Shown: positions 1-11,681 of the stretch, in pieces | Layout of the letters: every line of letters begins with the position of its first letter | Numbering within the stretch: the stretch's first letter is position 1 | NCBI GenBank assembly: GCA_023213315.1 | Contig: JAKCPI010001593.1 | Span: forward strand, 17,385-81,384 | Source: Euborellia annulipes | Lineage: Eukaryota; Arthropoda; Insecta; Dermaptera; Anisolabididae | Reading direction: 5' to 3' | Length of the DNA: 64,000 nt | Made by a program: the position numbers and the translations under genes | Notes under the pieces: model-generated | Database searches by the model: none | What the model saw: only the letters and a program-made list of their open reading frames with translations | What the model was told of the DNA's origin: nothing

Positions 1-349
1 GCTAAAGAAATAAAAAAGTAGAAAATAAATTTAGAAAAATTAAGAATGAATGAACGCTGAAAGAAAAGATTAGGAAAAGAAAAATAATTAAATAACAAAG
101 AATGGAATTTAAAATAACAAAAATAATTTAATGAAAATAATTGAAAAGATTTAAACAGAAAAATTTATAAAGAATTCAATTGAGATAATTTTCCTTTATA
201 AAAGTTTTAATAAATAATAGAAGTTATAAATATATTAATTTAATGTTACAAATTTTAATGGTACCTTGAAATTTATACTGATTTTTAATCGACTAAATGG
301 CCATAATTATTTTAAGAATTCATGAATTCAAAGAAAGAAATAAAATGGG

Positions 350-790
350 TTAACGATACCGGTGTTGAAGAAGTATGAAAGGAATCGAGAGCTCTCGGCA
401 ATTTACACACACACGGGGATTCAGGGGGAGGCCACTGGGTTGAGTGGCGATGTAGCTCCGGTGGACTTCAGGTTCGGTCAGGGTGATCCTCGTAGTTGCA
501 TCAGTCCAGGAGGCAGGAGCGATGACGGAATATTCATTCCGAATAGATGGCCGAGGCCCGAGGGCTCTCAGCCCACACAAGCCTCTACCGCAGCCGCAGG
601 GCGATGTTGTCTCTCGGGCCGCCAAATAAAAAGTCCCTCTCTCTGCCGCAGAACGATGTTGACCCGTTCGTGTCCAACGCACAAGTGTTCTGTCTCTCTT
701 CGATCTAGCCACCAGCTACCCCCACTCCACTCCGTTCTCCTCAAGTGCAGGTGTTCTTACAGAACATTCGAGAAGGGATGAAGAACCAGT
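350..790. other. GC- and CpG-rich island in AT-rich intron
   Basis: About 430 bp with many CG dinucleotides, abruptly bounded by AT-rich DNA. Open frames of over 115 codons exist on both strands, as expected when GC content removes stop codons. Neither shows a recognisable domain and neither begins with a convincing ATG. It could be an alternative dlg1 promoter or 5' exon, or a fragment of a mobile element. I assign no function. Confidence 0.35.
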
Positions 791-1689
791 AGACAATGCC
801 TTTGTAAGGTCACTGACTCTTTTTAGACCAAAGACCTCTTTTGTGCCTTAAAAGCTAAAATTTTCCCAAAAACATATACAAAAGGAAACAACAAAAAAAG
901 AACATTCTTAACAAAATTGGTATCACATAAAACATATTCGAAGAAAAATTATCTAAAAAAAAATCAATATAAAAAAAAGAGAAAAAAAAATAAAAATTAA
1001 ATTAAATTAGTTACAAATTACAATATCAATCAATGCATCAGATCGGATATATTCTACAAAATAATTAGAGAATGATTGTTAATGATGATTAATTTATACC
1101 TGCACAAAAACTAATTAAATATTTTAAGATAGCTTTATATATTTTATATTAAGGGGTTAATATTTCGATGATAATATTAATAATTAAACATTATATCAAT
1201 TAAAAATATTTATTTAGGGTTAAACTAGATATGTAATTTAAAATTTCATGAAAATTCCACAATTAATAAATGAAAATATGTGGAATATGTTAATAATAAA
1301 CATTTTAAATAAAATGAATAATTCAATTTTTTTTTTAATTTAGAATTAATCTATAAAGAATGCAATTCCAAAAAGTCAAATATTTTTTATTATAAATATA
1401 ATTTAAAATTATAATTTAAAAAAATAAATTAGAAATTCATTTTTATAAATGAAATATATTTGAAAAATTCTGTGAACAAATTAATTATCAAAAGAATTCG
1501 ACATTGACTCTAATTAGACATTTTATTCAATGTGGTTACTTTGAATGGATAACAGCCAATAAATTAAAATATAGAAAAAATCTACTTCTCAAGGGTTCTC
1601 ATAGAGATGAAAAGGAATTAAACATCTCTTACATTTGATGGTGTTCTGAGGCAGGTGGGGAGACTCCCGAAAGTTAATATGTCGTAGAC

Positions 1690-2650
1690 ACTTCGTGAAA
1701 TTAGACATTTCATAAAATGCAGACAGATCGTGTAATGGTCGGTCAGTTACACGAAGTAACTAAAATTTTTAGGCATTTTTAGGGCCTTAGAAAGATCATG
1801 TAATGTTGCAGAATTACATGAAATGTCAAAGTTATTTAGACAGCTCATGAAATATCTAATAGCTGTTTTGCCGATCGTGTAATATGTAGGAGTTATCGAT
1901 TACTGAAAATAAGCCAAGATATTAGATAAAACAGCCAATTTTATTTATCTATCAAATTAAATTATTAACCCATTCAGACCGAGTGGCTACAATTGTGTAC
2001 ATCAAATCTTGGCTTTATTTTAATCCTTTTCCAATAAATTTTTATTAAAAAAGACAAAGCCACCAGGGGTTCTTATATTTTACAAAACCAAAAATATTTC
2101 AAATATTTTATTATATTTAGTGCCCCAAATACCCCTCCCAAATTTAACACTTTTGACACATCCTTGAATTCGGCAAAAAGCATATTTTTCTTTAATTTTT
2201 TTATACTTATTTATTATTAACTAATTAAATTTTTATTATTATATAAACATTTTTGTATTATTAAAATTTTATATTTTTGTACAGAATTCTTTTGTCAAAA
2301 AACGATCTACACAATTGTAGCCAACCAAGTAGGTCCCAAATTATTATTTCGAAAGACTTTGAGCTCATCGCACGCATTGATGAAAAATGAATGAAAAAAC
2401 ACTCAATTTGAATAAGGATGCTGCTTAGATTTTGGAAATTCTTTTTGATAGGTATATTTTTGATCTAGATTTATCATCTAACAATGATAATTGTATTATT
2501 GAAAAATCAAATTCACTTCAGGTGATTCAAATATTACACGATCTGAAAAACGCCTATTAGACATTTCATGACTGTCTAAATAACAGATATTTTATGTAAT
2601 TCTGCAACATTACATGGTATGTCTAAGGCCCTATTGCATTTCACGAACTG
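1690..2650. repeat. Long inverted repeat, unclassified
   Basis: The segment around 1755-1905 (ATCATGTAATGTTGCAGAAT, then TTTAGACAG..TCATGAAAT and GATCGTGTAAT) reappears in reverse complement around 2525-2645. The arms are diverged and enclose AT-rich filler of about 600 bp. No coding capacity was seen, so it looks like an old non-autonomous foldback element. Confidence 0.5.
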
Positions 2651-3907
2651 CTAAAAATTTTAGCCGAAATTATAAATTTTTAATTAATTATTTGAAAGAA
2701 ATTCAGATTAAATAAAGACAAATGCATAAATTATATGAAAAATTTCGTTTTCTACATGTGATTATTTTATTGTATTTCTAAAAGAAGATGGAATTCTTGA
2801 ATGGAAAATTTTCAAATTTTTGACCACGATGATTCCATTAAAATATTTTCATATTAAAAAAAAACAATCATATGTAGAAAACCTAGTACCTATCTTGATT
2901 CTTACTGTACAAAGGGCTTAGTCAGACCCTTATTGTAAGCAAATGTTTACAAATAACTAACACTTTTAACATTTCGACATTTATCCTAATTCTTATAATG
3001 AAATGCTTGGAAATGTCAATTTCTAATAAATCATTGCAACTTGTGTTTTTAATTTAAAAATTTTTCAATTATCATATACACTTTATATTTCAACTATACC
3101 TTACGGGTGATAGTTTAATTAAAAGTTTTCGTCCTCTTTTTTTTATTTATTTGATCCTAAGTTTATTGTAAAAAAAAAGAATATTGATGGGAAGGTATTG
3201 GGTAGCCTAATTTCCAAATGGAAAATTGTTTTTGCAATTTATGGTACATTTAATTTTTAATTATTCTTAATCTAGATTTTGGGTCCCAATAAAACATCCT
3301 AATTCTAGAAAGTTGAGAAATAAAATGATATCAAGATGGATATAAAAATGAAGAATACTCATTAATTTTAAATCTTCTTTTTTCATATAATCTAGCATTT
3401 CGAAATCTTTTATTAAAATCCCTCTTTTATTATTTCCTTTATTCGAGAAGAATTTCTATTGGGATATATGAGATTCGTGTTCTTATTCTCATGTAAATTT
3501 AATATGTATATTTCAGACGATTTCATGACGATGGATTGTCATCTTTCTTTTGATTTCCTTTAGACGATGTCATCTGGATTTTTTTTTTTTTTTTTGGAAA
3601 TCGACTTACGAACCTATTTATGATCTCTTTAAAATTGATAAGGAAATTTAAACGTTGAATTTTCTCTAATAAACGAACTCTACAGTTCAAGAAGAACATA
3701 AATACGGTATTAAACTTGTTTAAAGGCTAAAGAGATTTGACTAAGAGATGGGGAAAGGTCTAGCCAATCAAAAAGCTTGTTTTAGATGTCTGTCAGTGAA
3801 TTATTTTGTCTATTATTTATTATTTCTAAATTTTTGTTAAATAAAAAAAAATTTAAATTTTTTTAGTTTTTTAAACTGGTAATATTGGCTTGAATGAAAC
3901 ATATTTG

Positions 3908-4371
3908 GGGGCGGTTGCTTCACTTCTAATCAACTAGCAAACTTATCCGACGGATAGACGCTTAACCTTCGAGTTGAAAAAATGAGTTTTTCACATGTAA
4001 TTAGCTATCTGAGGTATAAGAAATGATTTGTGAAATTATCAACTTAATAAAGGTATTATTTATAAAAATTATTAAAAATTAAAATAATTAAAGCTAATTA
4101 TAATGTGTTTTAACAAAAATTTATAAGTTGAATATATTCCTCTATTTCTGACGTGTACATGAGAAAGGTAGGTTAATTAATTAATTAATTTTAAATTTAA
4201 TTAACCTGCCTTTCAAAAATTTATAAATTTCCAAAAAAATAAGGCTTGTGTTCCTAATTTCACTCTTATACCGAACTTAATCATACGATTGACTTAACTA
4301 GATGTGAAAAGTCATAGTCAACTAGTTTATCCGAGGGAGAGCTTGTTAATTAGTACTGAAGCAACCTGCCC
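3908..4371. mobile_element. TIR element T1, about 460 bp (MITE)
   Basis: The left end (GGCGGTTGCTTCACTTCTAA) and right end (..TTAGTACTGAAGCAACCTGCCC) are inverted repeats of about 30 bp. A second copy at 9088-9942 shares both ends and the subterminal TTATACCGAACTT block. No open frame. The superfamily is not assigned because no clean target duplication is visible. Confidence 0.6.
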
Positions 4372-4968
4372 TTAATTAAATAAATTAAAATTAAAAGATG
4401 ATATGTTTCAAAATATTACGTATAAACACAAATATATATAACATTTATTTGTATTTGAAGATTTCGCACAACAAATTAGGATTATTTAGATATAATTATA
4501 GTCGGTTTGATATAGAATGTTAAATCTTTTTATTATATAATATGAAAATAAAATTTAAACAATAACAATATAAGAGTACAACTAATCTTGTCAATCACAA
4601 CAATACTTGTTAATCATCTAACAATATTAACAATAAAAAGTCAAGTCAGAATCGAGTTATTAATAATATATAATCCAAATATACAGATCTCGAAAACTAT
4701 TAGTCATTAAAAAAGATTAAGTTATTTGTGATATAAATTTAGAGCCTACTCTTACACTCTAATTAACGTAGTATTAAGAAAGTATGGGCTTGAAATGGGG
4801 AATGACAGTCAGCCTGCCAATCAGAGCGCGCCCTAGGTAAATGCACCACCCATGGTATCAGATTTTAAGAAACAGAACTCCATTATTAAACCAGAACGGG
4901 ACACAAAAAATATTTAGTTGTTATTAAAGAAAAATGTTGGACTAAATTTTTTTCTTTTTGAATTTCAG

Positions 4969-5265
4969 GTTAACGGAGGTGGAATAAACTCAGGTCACGA
5001 TAATGAATGGGAATATGAAAATTTGGTCTTGGAACGTGCTGGAACCGGCCTCGGATTCTCCATTGCTGGAGGAACTGATAACCCACATATTGGCGAAGAT
5101 ACGGCTATCTATATAACAAAACTAATCCCCGGAGGAGCTGCTGCTGCAGATGGTAGATTGAAAGTCAATGACACAATCCTTCATGTGAACGATATCTCGT
5201 TAGTTGATGTACCCCACGCCACTGCCGTCGACGCACTCAAAAAAGCAGGCAACGAAGTGCGACTT
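4969..5265 (+). CDS. dlg1: Discs large (dlg1) exon: PDZ1 domain
   Basis: Encodes 99 residues, beginning [10 protein letters not shown] and ending [12 protein letters not shown], flanked by AATTTCAG and GTAAGT; phase 0 at both ends. It contains a nearly whole PDZ domain with carboxylate-binding loop GLGFSIAGG (about residues 27-35), followed by [20 protein letters not shown] and [15 protein letters not shown], which match arthropod Dlg PDZ1 closely. The first of three PDZ domains in this membrane-associated scaffold, it binds C-terminal peptides of channels and adhesion proteins at septate junctions and synapses (family knowledge). The last strand of the domain continues in the next exon (YIRRRR), 3.1 kb downstream. 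The start is set by the acceptor; in-frame triplets upstream are intron. Confidence 0.96.
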
Positions 5266-5745
5266 GTAAGTATTAATATTTTGTAAAATTGTGTAACTTT
5301 TAAACATTGATTACAAAAAAAAAAAAAAAAATTTAAATCAAACTTTATATGTATGTTGTGGACTAAATAAACGATTCCTTTTATCATTGTATCATAAAAG
5401 GAGACCATTAGCTAAGAGGATTAATTAAAGCGGGGCAAAGTTAAACTTATTATAAGTTCAAATTTAGATTAAAGCAAAATATTATCCAGGCTTTCATTAA
5501 TGTAAACAAACAAAAAAACTTTGGGCTAACAATAATACAAAAAAGCTATAACTGGAAAATTTTATTACCTCAAAAAACTTCTACTTTGTTAGCATATATA
5601 GGTACAATATTTTCCTATATTTTACTGAAACATACACACCGGACTAAAAGAGGAACTAAGAATTGAAATACACATAAAATAGTAGATTTATTCTTGGACT
5701 GTAGAAGGTGTTAATTAAGTTAAGGAACTAAGGTACAGTCGTGAC

Positions 5746-6126
5746 TAGGGATGTTCGATTATGGAAACAAATAATCGATTATCGATTATGAAAAATCGAT
5801 TATTCCGATTAATCGATTATCGTAAATAATCGATTATTCGATTAATCGATTATCGTAAATAATCGATTATTTCGATTAATCGATTAACGTAAATAATCGA
5901 TTATTTCGATTAATCGATTATCGTAAATAATCGATTATTTCGATTAATCGATTATCGTAAATAATCGATTATTCCGATTAATCGGTTATCGTAAATAATC
6001 AATTATTTTTTTCATAATCAATTAAATCCATTTCATTCGACCTTTTTTTCCCATTAATCGGGTCTTTTTCATAATCGATTATTCGATTATATTTTTTTAA
6101 ATAATCGATTATTTTGTACAAGCCTA
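5746..6126. mobile_element. hAT-like MITE with internal TAATCGATTA array
   Basis: The element begins TAGGGATGTTCG and ends GTACAAGCCTA, and is flanked by 8-bp direct repeats GTCGTGAC (5738-5745) and GTCGTCAC (6127-6134), a 7/8 match. The interior (about 5762-6010) is a tandem array with a period of about 37 bp built from TAATCGATTA and CGTAAATAATCGATT. The 8-bp target duplication and TAGGG-type end fit hAT transposons. Non-coding. Confidence 0.65.
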
Positions 6127-6450
6127 GTCGTCACACCCTTAGATATCGAAAACTCATTTTTAAAATAATATTTTTTTATAGAAATCAAGGAATATAATTG
6201 CTGAGACAACACTTGGGACAGCTAATCGTTTTGGTTGCCTAAGCACAAGTCGAACTTTTCCCTTGCCGCCTGTACAATAATTAGTTCAAAACCTAGTTTT
6301 TTAACTTATCAGAAGTTTTTTTTTAGTTTAAATTTTTTTTAGAAAAAAACTACTTTTTTCAAGTAAAAAAAAAAAATATTTCAAAACGGATTATAGTGTA
6401 GTATCAATGCGAAGTATTGATTAATTGATTTAGAAGATTATTATTATAAA

Positions 6451-6730
6451 ATAAAAGACATTTTTTAGCATAAATCGTGGTTTATTTTAGCAAATAATAA
6501 TACAAAAAGTGTGTTATTAATTACAATAAAATACGTTTCGGTTGCTAATTTTGCAGCCGTCATCAGGTAGATAATGCATTCACTTTTGAAGAATGAACCC
6601 ACCAACTGTTAGTGTCACTTAGCTGCAGAAATAGCAGCCGATACGTTGTATTTTATTGTAATTAATAGCATACTTTTTGTATTATTATTTGCTAAAATAA
6701 ACCAAGATTTATGCCAAAAATGTCTTTTAT
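6451..6730. repeat. Foldback element carrying a hammerhead-like motif
   Basis: Two arms of about 90 bp (from ATAAAAGACATTTTTTAGCA to TGCCAAAAATGTCTTTTAT) are near-perfect reverse complements. They surround a short centre holding ACGTTTCGG..CATCAG on the left and a decayed counterpart (GCAGCCGATACGT) on the right. Same general design as the elements at 10.4, 43.6, 46.1 and 60.0 kb. Confidence 0.7.
6528..6573 (-). ncRNA. Hammerhead-ribozyme-like motif (PLE type)
   Basis: On the minus strand CTGATGA (6566-6560) is followed by C, a stem GGCTGC/GCAACC with one mismatch, then GAAACGTA. This is the canonical core sequence with one extra base before stem II and a GTA at the expected cleavage position. 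Stem I is weak, so activity is doubtful. Confidence 0.5.
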
Positions 6731-8053
6731 TTCTAATATGCGAGGTATTGTACTAATGATTACTATAACCACGATAATGGGGATCGCTATTATTTTGGAT
6801 TTAAATCCACTCCGACCTTTTTTAATGGTTGTAATTTAAAAAAAATAAATAGGTCAAATTGCACATTTTGGTTGTAATTTGAATAAATCAAATAGAAGAC
6901 TCTATTACTTTATTACACTAATTTAATAAGTTATAACTGTTTTTTTTTTTAATATCTGATTGGATGAAATGAATATTGAAATGTTAATCGCTGATCGTTA
7001 AATAAATGTATTTAATGTGATATCTTCTTGGTCTTTTTAGATTGGCGACGACACACTTTCGAACTAATTATCTTTTCATGGCAGCCCATAATGTTAAAAT
7101 GAAAATTTATTATCTAATATGTAGATTCTTTTAGATTTTATTATTAAAAGATTAATTAATTTTTTTATTAATGAAGAAAATTAGCATTTCAAATGGATTA
7201 TCAGAATATATAGTCGGTTTAAAAAATTTTTTATTATTTTATATTTATAAAATATTAAAATTTCCCATGAGCTAACGAATTTCGACTTTTGAATTGTGAA
7301 GAAAAACCTGCCCTTTAAGAAAAAGGTATAACCAGTGTCGGATTAAACAAGTTCTCCTAAGGAGAACCTTAGGCAGTCGAAATTGCGCCCCCCCCCCCAT
7401 CGCGCATCCACTACAAAAAGTAATTTCAATTGAATTGGCTACCAATAATTTAAATAAATAGGGTCTAAATGGCCTCAAATGCCGAAAAATGCCCCTAAAA
7501 ATCGACGCTAATAGGCAAACGCCTAATGGGTAACCCGGCACTGGGTATGACCTCAACTCTATTTACTCTCAACGCAGCTGCCCTTTGAAACGAAAACTCG
7601 AGAACTTGATAAAATGTATAATAGATTTTATCATAGCGAGCAGAGGAGTATAATCCCAAATAGTGACAGGGAGACTGTTCCATAAATTAATACTAGATCC
7701 TATAGAAACATTTACCAGTGGCGCAACCAGGATTTGCCTCTGGGGGTGGGGGGTTATGATTTTTTAAGGGATTCTCCTAATTACCATTTAGTAGGATACT
7801 AAAATAATAATCAAATTGAAATATAGCAACAAATTTAGAAATATTATCAATATTTATTATTATTAACAATTCAACTCACTTCAACAAAGTGCAAGAAGAA
7901 TACTTTCTAATTGAAAATTTAATTTCATCGCAATTAAGTACAGTCGACGCCACATTTTCCTGATGTATTTGAGAGTGGAGCTTAGTCAACTAAATCAATA
8001 TTTTTAAAATAAATTAATCATCTTTTTTTAAGCTATTTTTAAGACAATTCCTT

Positions 8054-8199
8054 AGTACAGTCGGCGCCACAAGTGCCTGATTGAAGCCTTGAACTTGGCA
8101 ACCAAAATGCTGCTTGAACTTAGACAGCATTTTGGTTGTCTAAGCTCAAGGCTTCAATCTCGAGCACATCATCGCCCTTGTGGCGCCGACTGTACCAAA
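8054..8199. repeat. Foldback, GTACAGTCGGCGCCACAAG ends
   Basis: Left arm (AGTACAGTCGGCGCCACAAG, TTGAAGCCTTGAACTTGGCA, AAATGCTG) and right arm (CAGCATTTTGGTTG, CAAGGCTTCAATC, CTTGTGGCGCCGACTGTACC) pair over most of their length with a short loop. No hammerhead-like core is visible. It lies about 150 bp upstream of the PDZ2 exon. Confidence 0.65.
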
Positions 8200-8351
8200 C
8201 GAAGTAATTTTTGTTAATCTTTTTTGGCATCTGAGGCCTGGTATTTTAGAAAAAAAATCATCTCTCAATAGTGATTTTTTTAATTTTTAATTGAAAGTTT
8301 CCTTTTTATATAAGAATAAAAAATGCTCTAATAATTTTTTTTTTTTTTTAG

Positions 8352-8573
8352 TATATTCGTCGACGTCGTGTTCCAGCAAAATTAAATTTACATGAAATAG
8401 AATTGAATAAAGGTGCCAAAGGACTTGGCTTTAGCATCGCCGGTGGCATTGGCAATCAACATATTCCTGGCGATAATGGAATTTATGTTACCAAAATTAT
8501 GGATGGAGGAGCCGCGCAAATCGACGGACAGCTCCAAGTGGGAGATAAACTTGTAGCGGTCCGAAATACCACG
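8352..8573 (+). CDS. dlg1: Discs large (dlg1) exon: PDZ1 end and PDZ2 start
   Basis: 74 codons, phase 0 at both ends, acceptor in a T-rich tract ending TTTAG, donor GTATGT. Translation starts [20 protein letters not shown] and runs through the PDZ2 binding loop GLGFSIAGG and the arthropod-typical [20 protein letters not shown], ending KLVAVRNTT. The basic RRRR after PDZ1 corresponds to the KRKR stretch of fly Dlg. PDZ2 is the domain known to bind Shaker-type K+ channel and Fasciclin II tails (family knowledge). The remainder of PDZ2 (SGEKNLENVTHEEAVATLK) is in the next exon, 1.6 kb away. Confidence 0.96.
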
Positions 8574-9087
8574 GTATGTTTGTTATTCACCAAAACAATA
8601 AATAAATGCTTCATTTCAAAAGAATGTTGAAAAATTCCTTTTTTTTTTATTTTAAATCTTTCAACAAGAGATTTTCTTGTTAAATTTATAAGCAAACTTT
8701 TAAATCTTTCAAACGATTATTGACAGATTTAAAACTTAAATTTTATTTATATTTATTTATTTATTTAGATCTTAAGAATAACATTTTAATGTCAAAATTT
8801 AATGAATGGCTTATACTAAATTTCCCAACGATGAGAAGTGAATGAATGAATAATCAATTCAAATGTGATAATAAATCATCTTTTGAAAAATATTTCACTC
8901 AAACTGTCGTTTTGGGCCCTTTTGATATATTTTTTTTCAAATTAAACAACTTGCAAATAAATTATATTGAAAATAGTGTAAATATAAAAGCGAAAATCCT
9001 GTCAAGTTGAGAGACTAGACTATGAAAAAATACCACCACTAAAAACATCACTCTCTCTAGTATAGGATCAATAAGTGAAGACATTAA

Positions 9088-9942
9088 AGGCCGGTTGCTT
9101 TAGTTCTAGTTAACTAACAAACTTATCCAACAGTGAGCAAATAATCGATATAGTAAACAACAAGACGATTAAAGATTCTTGGAGCTAAAAAAATAAGTTT
9201 CCCCCTATAATAAGCTATCTGAGGTTGAAAGATAATTAATTTTTTAACAAAAATTTAAAAATTTTCAAAAAAAAATAAATAAACAAGGCGACTGTTGCTA
9301 ATTTTACCTCTGTCTTATACCGAACTTTGTTTTAGCTAGCTAACTAGGCTCTTATTTAACCATAGGCGCCGGAACTGCGGGGGGGGGCAATGAACCCTTG
9401 CCCCCCTGGCATCCTATAGGAGGGGGCAATATGTCTTCTTTTATTTCATTTATTTTTAAAAATGATACATTTTTACTTTTGAAAAATAAAATCTTTTAAA
9501 TTAAAAAAAAATTAAAAGAGTAAGAAATTCATTTTTTTCCAAAATATTTTATATAGACCCTATTGCATTTCTAATTTCTAAAAACATTTTATATTGAATT
9601 AAAATAATAAAATTAAAAATATTTATTTCCTTCAAATAGTATAATTATAGCCTAAAAAAAATTTTGATAAAATCACTAACTTTTTTAAATTTTAATTTTA
9701 TTAAAATTGTGATTTTATTTAAAATTTTTAAAACCTTATAGTAGATTTGTTTTTGTTTTATACTATTTGAACATATTAAATTATTTTTATTTTCTAAAAA
9801 AAATTTTTGCCCCCCCCTGATTCAAATTCGTTCTGGCGCCCCTCTATGACTAGCCTAACCTGAACTGAAAAGATTTGAAAGTCATAGTCAACCAGCTTAT
9901 CCGATGGAGAGCTAGTTAATTAGAAGTGAAGCAACCGGACCT
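9088..9942. mobile_element. TIR element T1 interrupted by a G/C-run element
   Basis: The left end (AGGCCGGTTGCTTTAGTTCT) and right end (AGAAGTGAAGCAACCGGACCT) match the T1 copy at 3908-4371. The interior is broken at about 9357-9849 by another element with inverted ends CATAGGCGCCGGAAC / GTTCTGGCGCCCCTCTATG and subterminal G and C runs. The interrupter is related to the element at 11682-12046. Confidence 0.6.
9357..9849. mobile_element. CATAGGCGCC TIR element inserted in T1
   Basis: The inverted ends are about 15 bp with G-run/C-run subterminal blocks (9379-9427 and about 9810-9818). Between them is AT-rich DNA with no open frame. Exact borders are uncertain because no clear target duplication could be read. 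Confidence 0.5.
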
Positions 9943-10206
9943 AAAACTCTTACTAATAAAATAGAAAAACTTAGAAAAATGCGAAAATTCCTATAAACAG
10001 AAATATGCAAAAAAAAAACAAATATATAAATTCGATAAGTATAATGTATGATGCAGATAATATTATTTTATTACAAAATTAAGACTGCGTATCTTTTAAA
10101 TCAAATGATTATTAAAAATTTTGAAAAGACCGTCCGTTCCCCCAAAATCCCTGCTACTAAAATTGTCCTTATATTTTATGAATCTAAACCTTTTTTATTG
10201 TTTCAG

Positions 10207-10367
10207 TCAGGAGAGAAGAATCTAGAAAATGTGACTCATGAGGAGGCCGTAGCCACATTAAAGGCTACACAAGAACGCGTCATTTTAATAGTAGCCAAAC
10301 CTGACCATGGTTTTACTTTGCCTCCTGAAGCACTCAATCCTCCCCCCTCCGCCTCAGCCGGCCATTG
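10207..10367 (+). CDS. dlg1: Discs large (dlg1) exon: PDZ2 end and linker
   Basis: The acceptor TTGTTTCAG leads directly into SGEKNLENVTHEEAVATLK, the second half of PDZ2, then ATQERVILIVAKPDHG and a proline-rich linker (LPPEALNPPPSASAGH). The most plausible donor is GTTAGT at 10368, which leaves two bases of a codon (phase 2). The next recognised exon (12123) needs phase 1, so the junction does not fit directly. A weaker donor (GTTTTA at 10310) would give the right phase and remove the proline-rich tail. Otherwise a small exon lies between, or there is an indel. The 5' border is secure; the 3' border is not. Confidence 0.85.
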
Positions 10368-10428
10368 GTTAGTATATAATAAAATAAGCTAATTAACGAA
10401 TTATTTTCTTTGGCTGGAAATTGTCTAT

Positions 10429-10662
10429 ACTATTGATACAAGGTAGGCAGCCAGGACTCAATTTCATTTCAGTGTGCACGTCGACGTTTCGGGTGCTAAT
10501 CGCCCCCTTCCTCAGGACTGAGCAGGTGTCAATTATAACAATAAAATGTCATTTATAATTGACACCTGCTCAGTCGCGATTAGAGCCCGTAACGTCGACG
10601 TGCACACTGAAATAAAATTGCGTTTTATTTCTCGTCCTGACTGCTTACCTTGTATCAATAGT
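10429..10662. repeat. Foldback element with hammerhead-like motif
   Basis: The arms run from ACTATTGATACAAGGTAGGC to the inverted TACCTTGTATCAATAGT. The left arm, read on the minus strand, contains CTGAGGA (10515-10509), A, a G-rich/C-rich stem, then GAAACGTC followed by GAC, which can pair with GTC before the core (stem I). The right arm has the decayed copy (CCCGTAACGTCGACG). It begins about 60 bp downstream of the PDZ2 donor. Confidence 0.7.
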
Positions 10663-10714
10663 TTAAAATAATTAACGAAAAAAAAATGATATTTTAAAAA
10701 CATTTTGATAAAAT

Positions 10715-10921
10715 ATCAATAAGGGTTGCAAAAGCAGAAACTGGCAGCCAAATTGTTTTCTTTAAATATTTTATTGGGCCGACGTTTCGTTCTCTTCAGG
10801 GTCCAATTAGTGTCAAAAAAATATATATAATTTGATTTAGTGTCTAATGCGAAACCGAAACGTCGGCCCAATAAAATATTTAAAGAAAAAAAATTTTCTG
10901 CTTTTGTAACCCTTCCTTGAT
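10715..10921. repeat. Foldback element, decayed hammerhead core
   Basis: Arms ATCAATAAGGGTTGCAAAAG / CTTTTGTAACCCTTCCTTGAT and TTAAATATTTTATTGGGCC / GGCCCAATAAAATATTTAA are reverse complements. The core on the left is CTGAAGA-GAAC-GAAACGTC on the minus strand, lacking most of stem II. The right arm keeps only CCGAAACGTCGGCCC. Confidence 0.65.
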
Positions 10922-11681
10922 ACAACTTAACAACAGCCAAAACTACAAAACTACAATATTTGATAATAAATCAATTTAAAAAATAAAATTAAGTTATGTT
11001 CAAAAAAACTTATTTTTTTAAATTTTATTTTGTGAAATAATTTTTTGTTTTAATTCAAAATTTTCTATTTAAAACATAGACGTAGCCAGGGGAGGAGTTG
11101 GAGTTCAACCCCTCCCCCCATGGGACCCAAGCCATGAGATATTTAAGCTCTATAATACCAATTATATTTCATATAGGGTATGAAAAAGTAAAATATAATA
11201 ATTTACTCAGGCTAAAAAAAAAACCAAAATTATTTATAAATACCCTAAAATAATCTTAAATTTTTCAAAAATCCCCCCCCCCCCAAAACCCAAAATGCAA
11301 TTTATTGCGATTATTTTATTTATTTATTGATTCGATTATTATTTAAGATCGTGTCTACCCAATCAGAAAGCTTTCTTTTGAAGAGAGGACGTTTGTCATT
11401 GGACTATGTTTTTCGTTATATTTTTTTTAAAAACAATTTAAAAATTTATTTAATTATTATTTAATAAATAACAATAATTTTTTAATTTAAAATTTTCCTA
11501 TTAGATATTTTTTTTTTTAAATAGCCCTAAACAAATTCTATTAAGAAAATTTCTAATGAATATAATTTATTAAAAATTAAAAAACTTCCTAAGTTATTTG
11601 AGTTACAAATTTACAAGTCACTCCTACTTGTCCTTAGTTAACAAAAAATATAATTTCGCTATGCTATCCGTCACTCACGAT

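Larger units (their letters stand above)
1..4968. other. dlg1 intron upstream of the PDZ1 exon
   Basis: AT-rich non-coding DNA that ends at a polypyrimidine tract and AATTTCAG acceptor (4961-4968). It holds a GC-rich island (350-790), a long inverted repeat (about 1690-2650) and a TIR element (3908-4371). A fragment at 3761-3830 starting CAATCAAAAAGCTTG recurs near 11357 and 15165. I looked for the short exon that in insect Dlg precedes PDZ1 (ending ..SLFNLD) and did not find it, so it should lie to the left of the window. Confidence 0.6.
5266..8351. other. dlg1 intron between PDZ1 and PDZ2 exons
   Basis: No coding exon seen. It contains a hAT-like element with an internal tandem array (5746-6126), a foldback with a hammerhead-like motif (6451-6730), the left end only of a hAT-like repeat (CAGTGGCGCAACCAGG at about 7731), a SINE-B-like fragment (about 7450-7500, AAATAGGGTCTAAATGGCC) and a foldback (8054-8199). 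A TIR-like motif GTACAGTCG(G/A)CGCCAC recurs at about 5734, 7940 and 8056. Confidence 0.6.
8574..10206. other. dlg1 intron within PDZ2
   Basis: Mostly one composite transposon (9088-9942 with an inserted element), framed by AT-rich sequence. It ends with TTTATTGTTTCAG. No exon seen. Confidence 0.6.

Noticed and set aside
362..781. Open frame of about 139 codons in the 350-790 island, plus one on the opposite strand.
   Set aside because: No good ATG, no domain, both strands open: expected from GC-rich composition. Kept only as an island.
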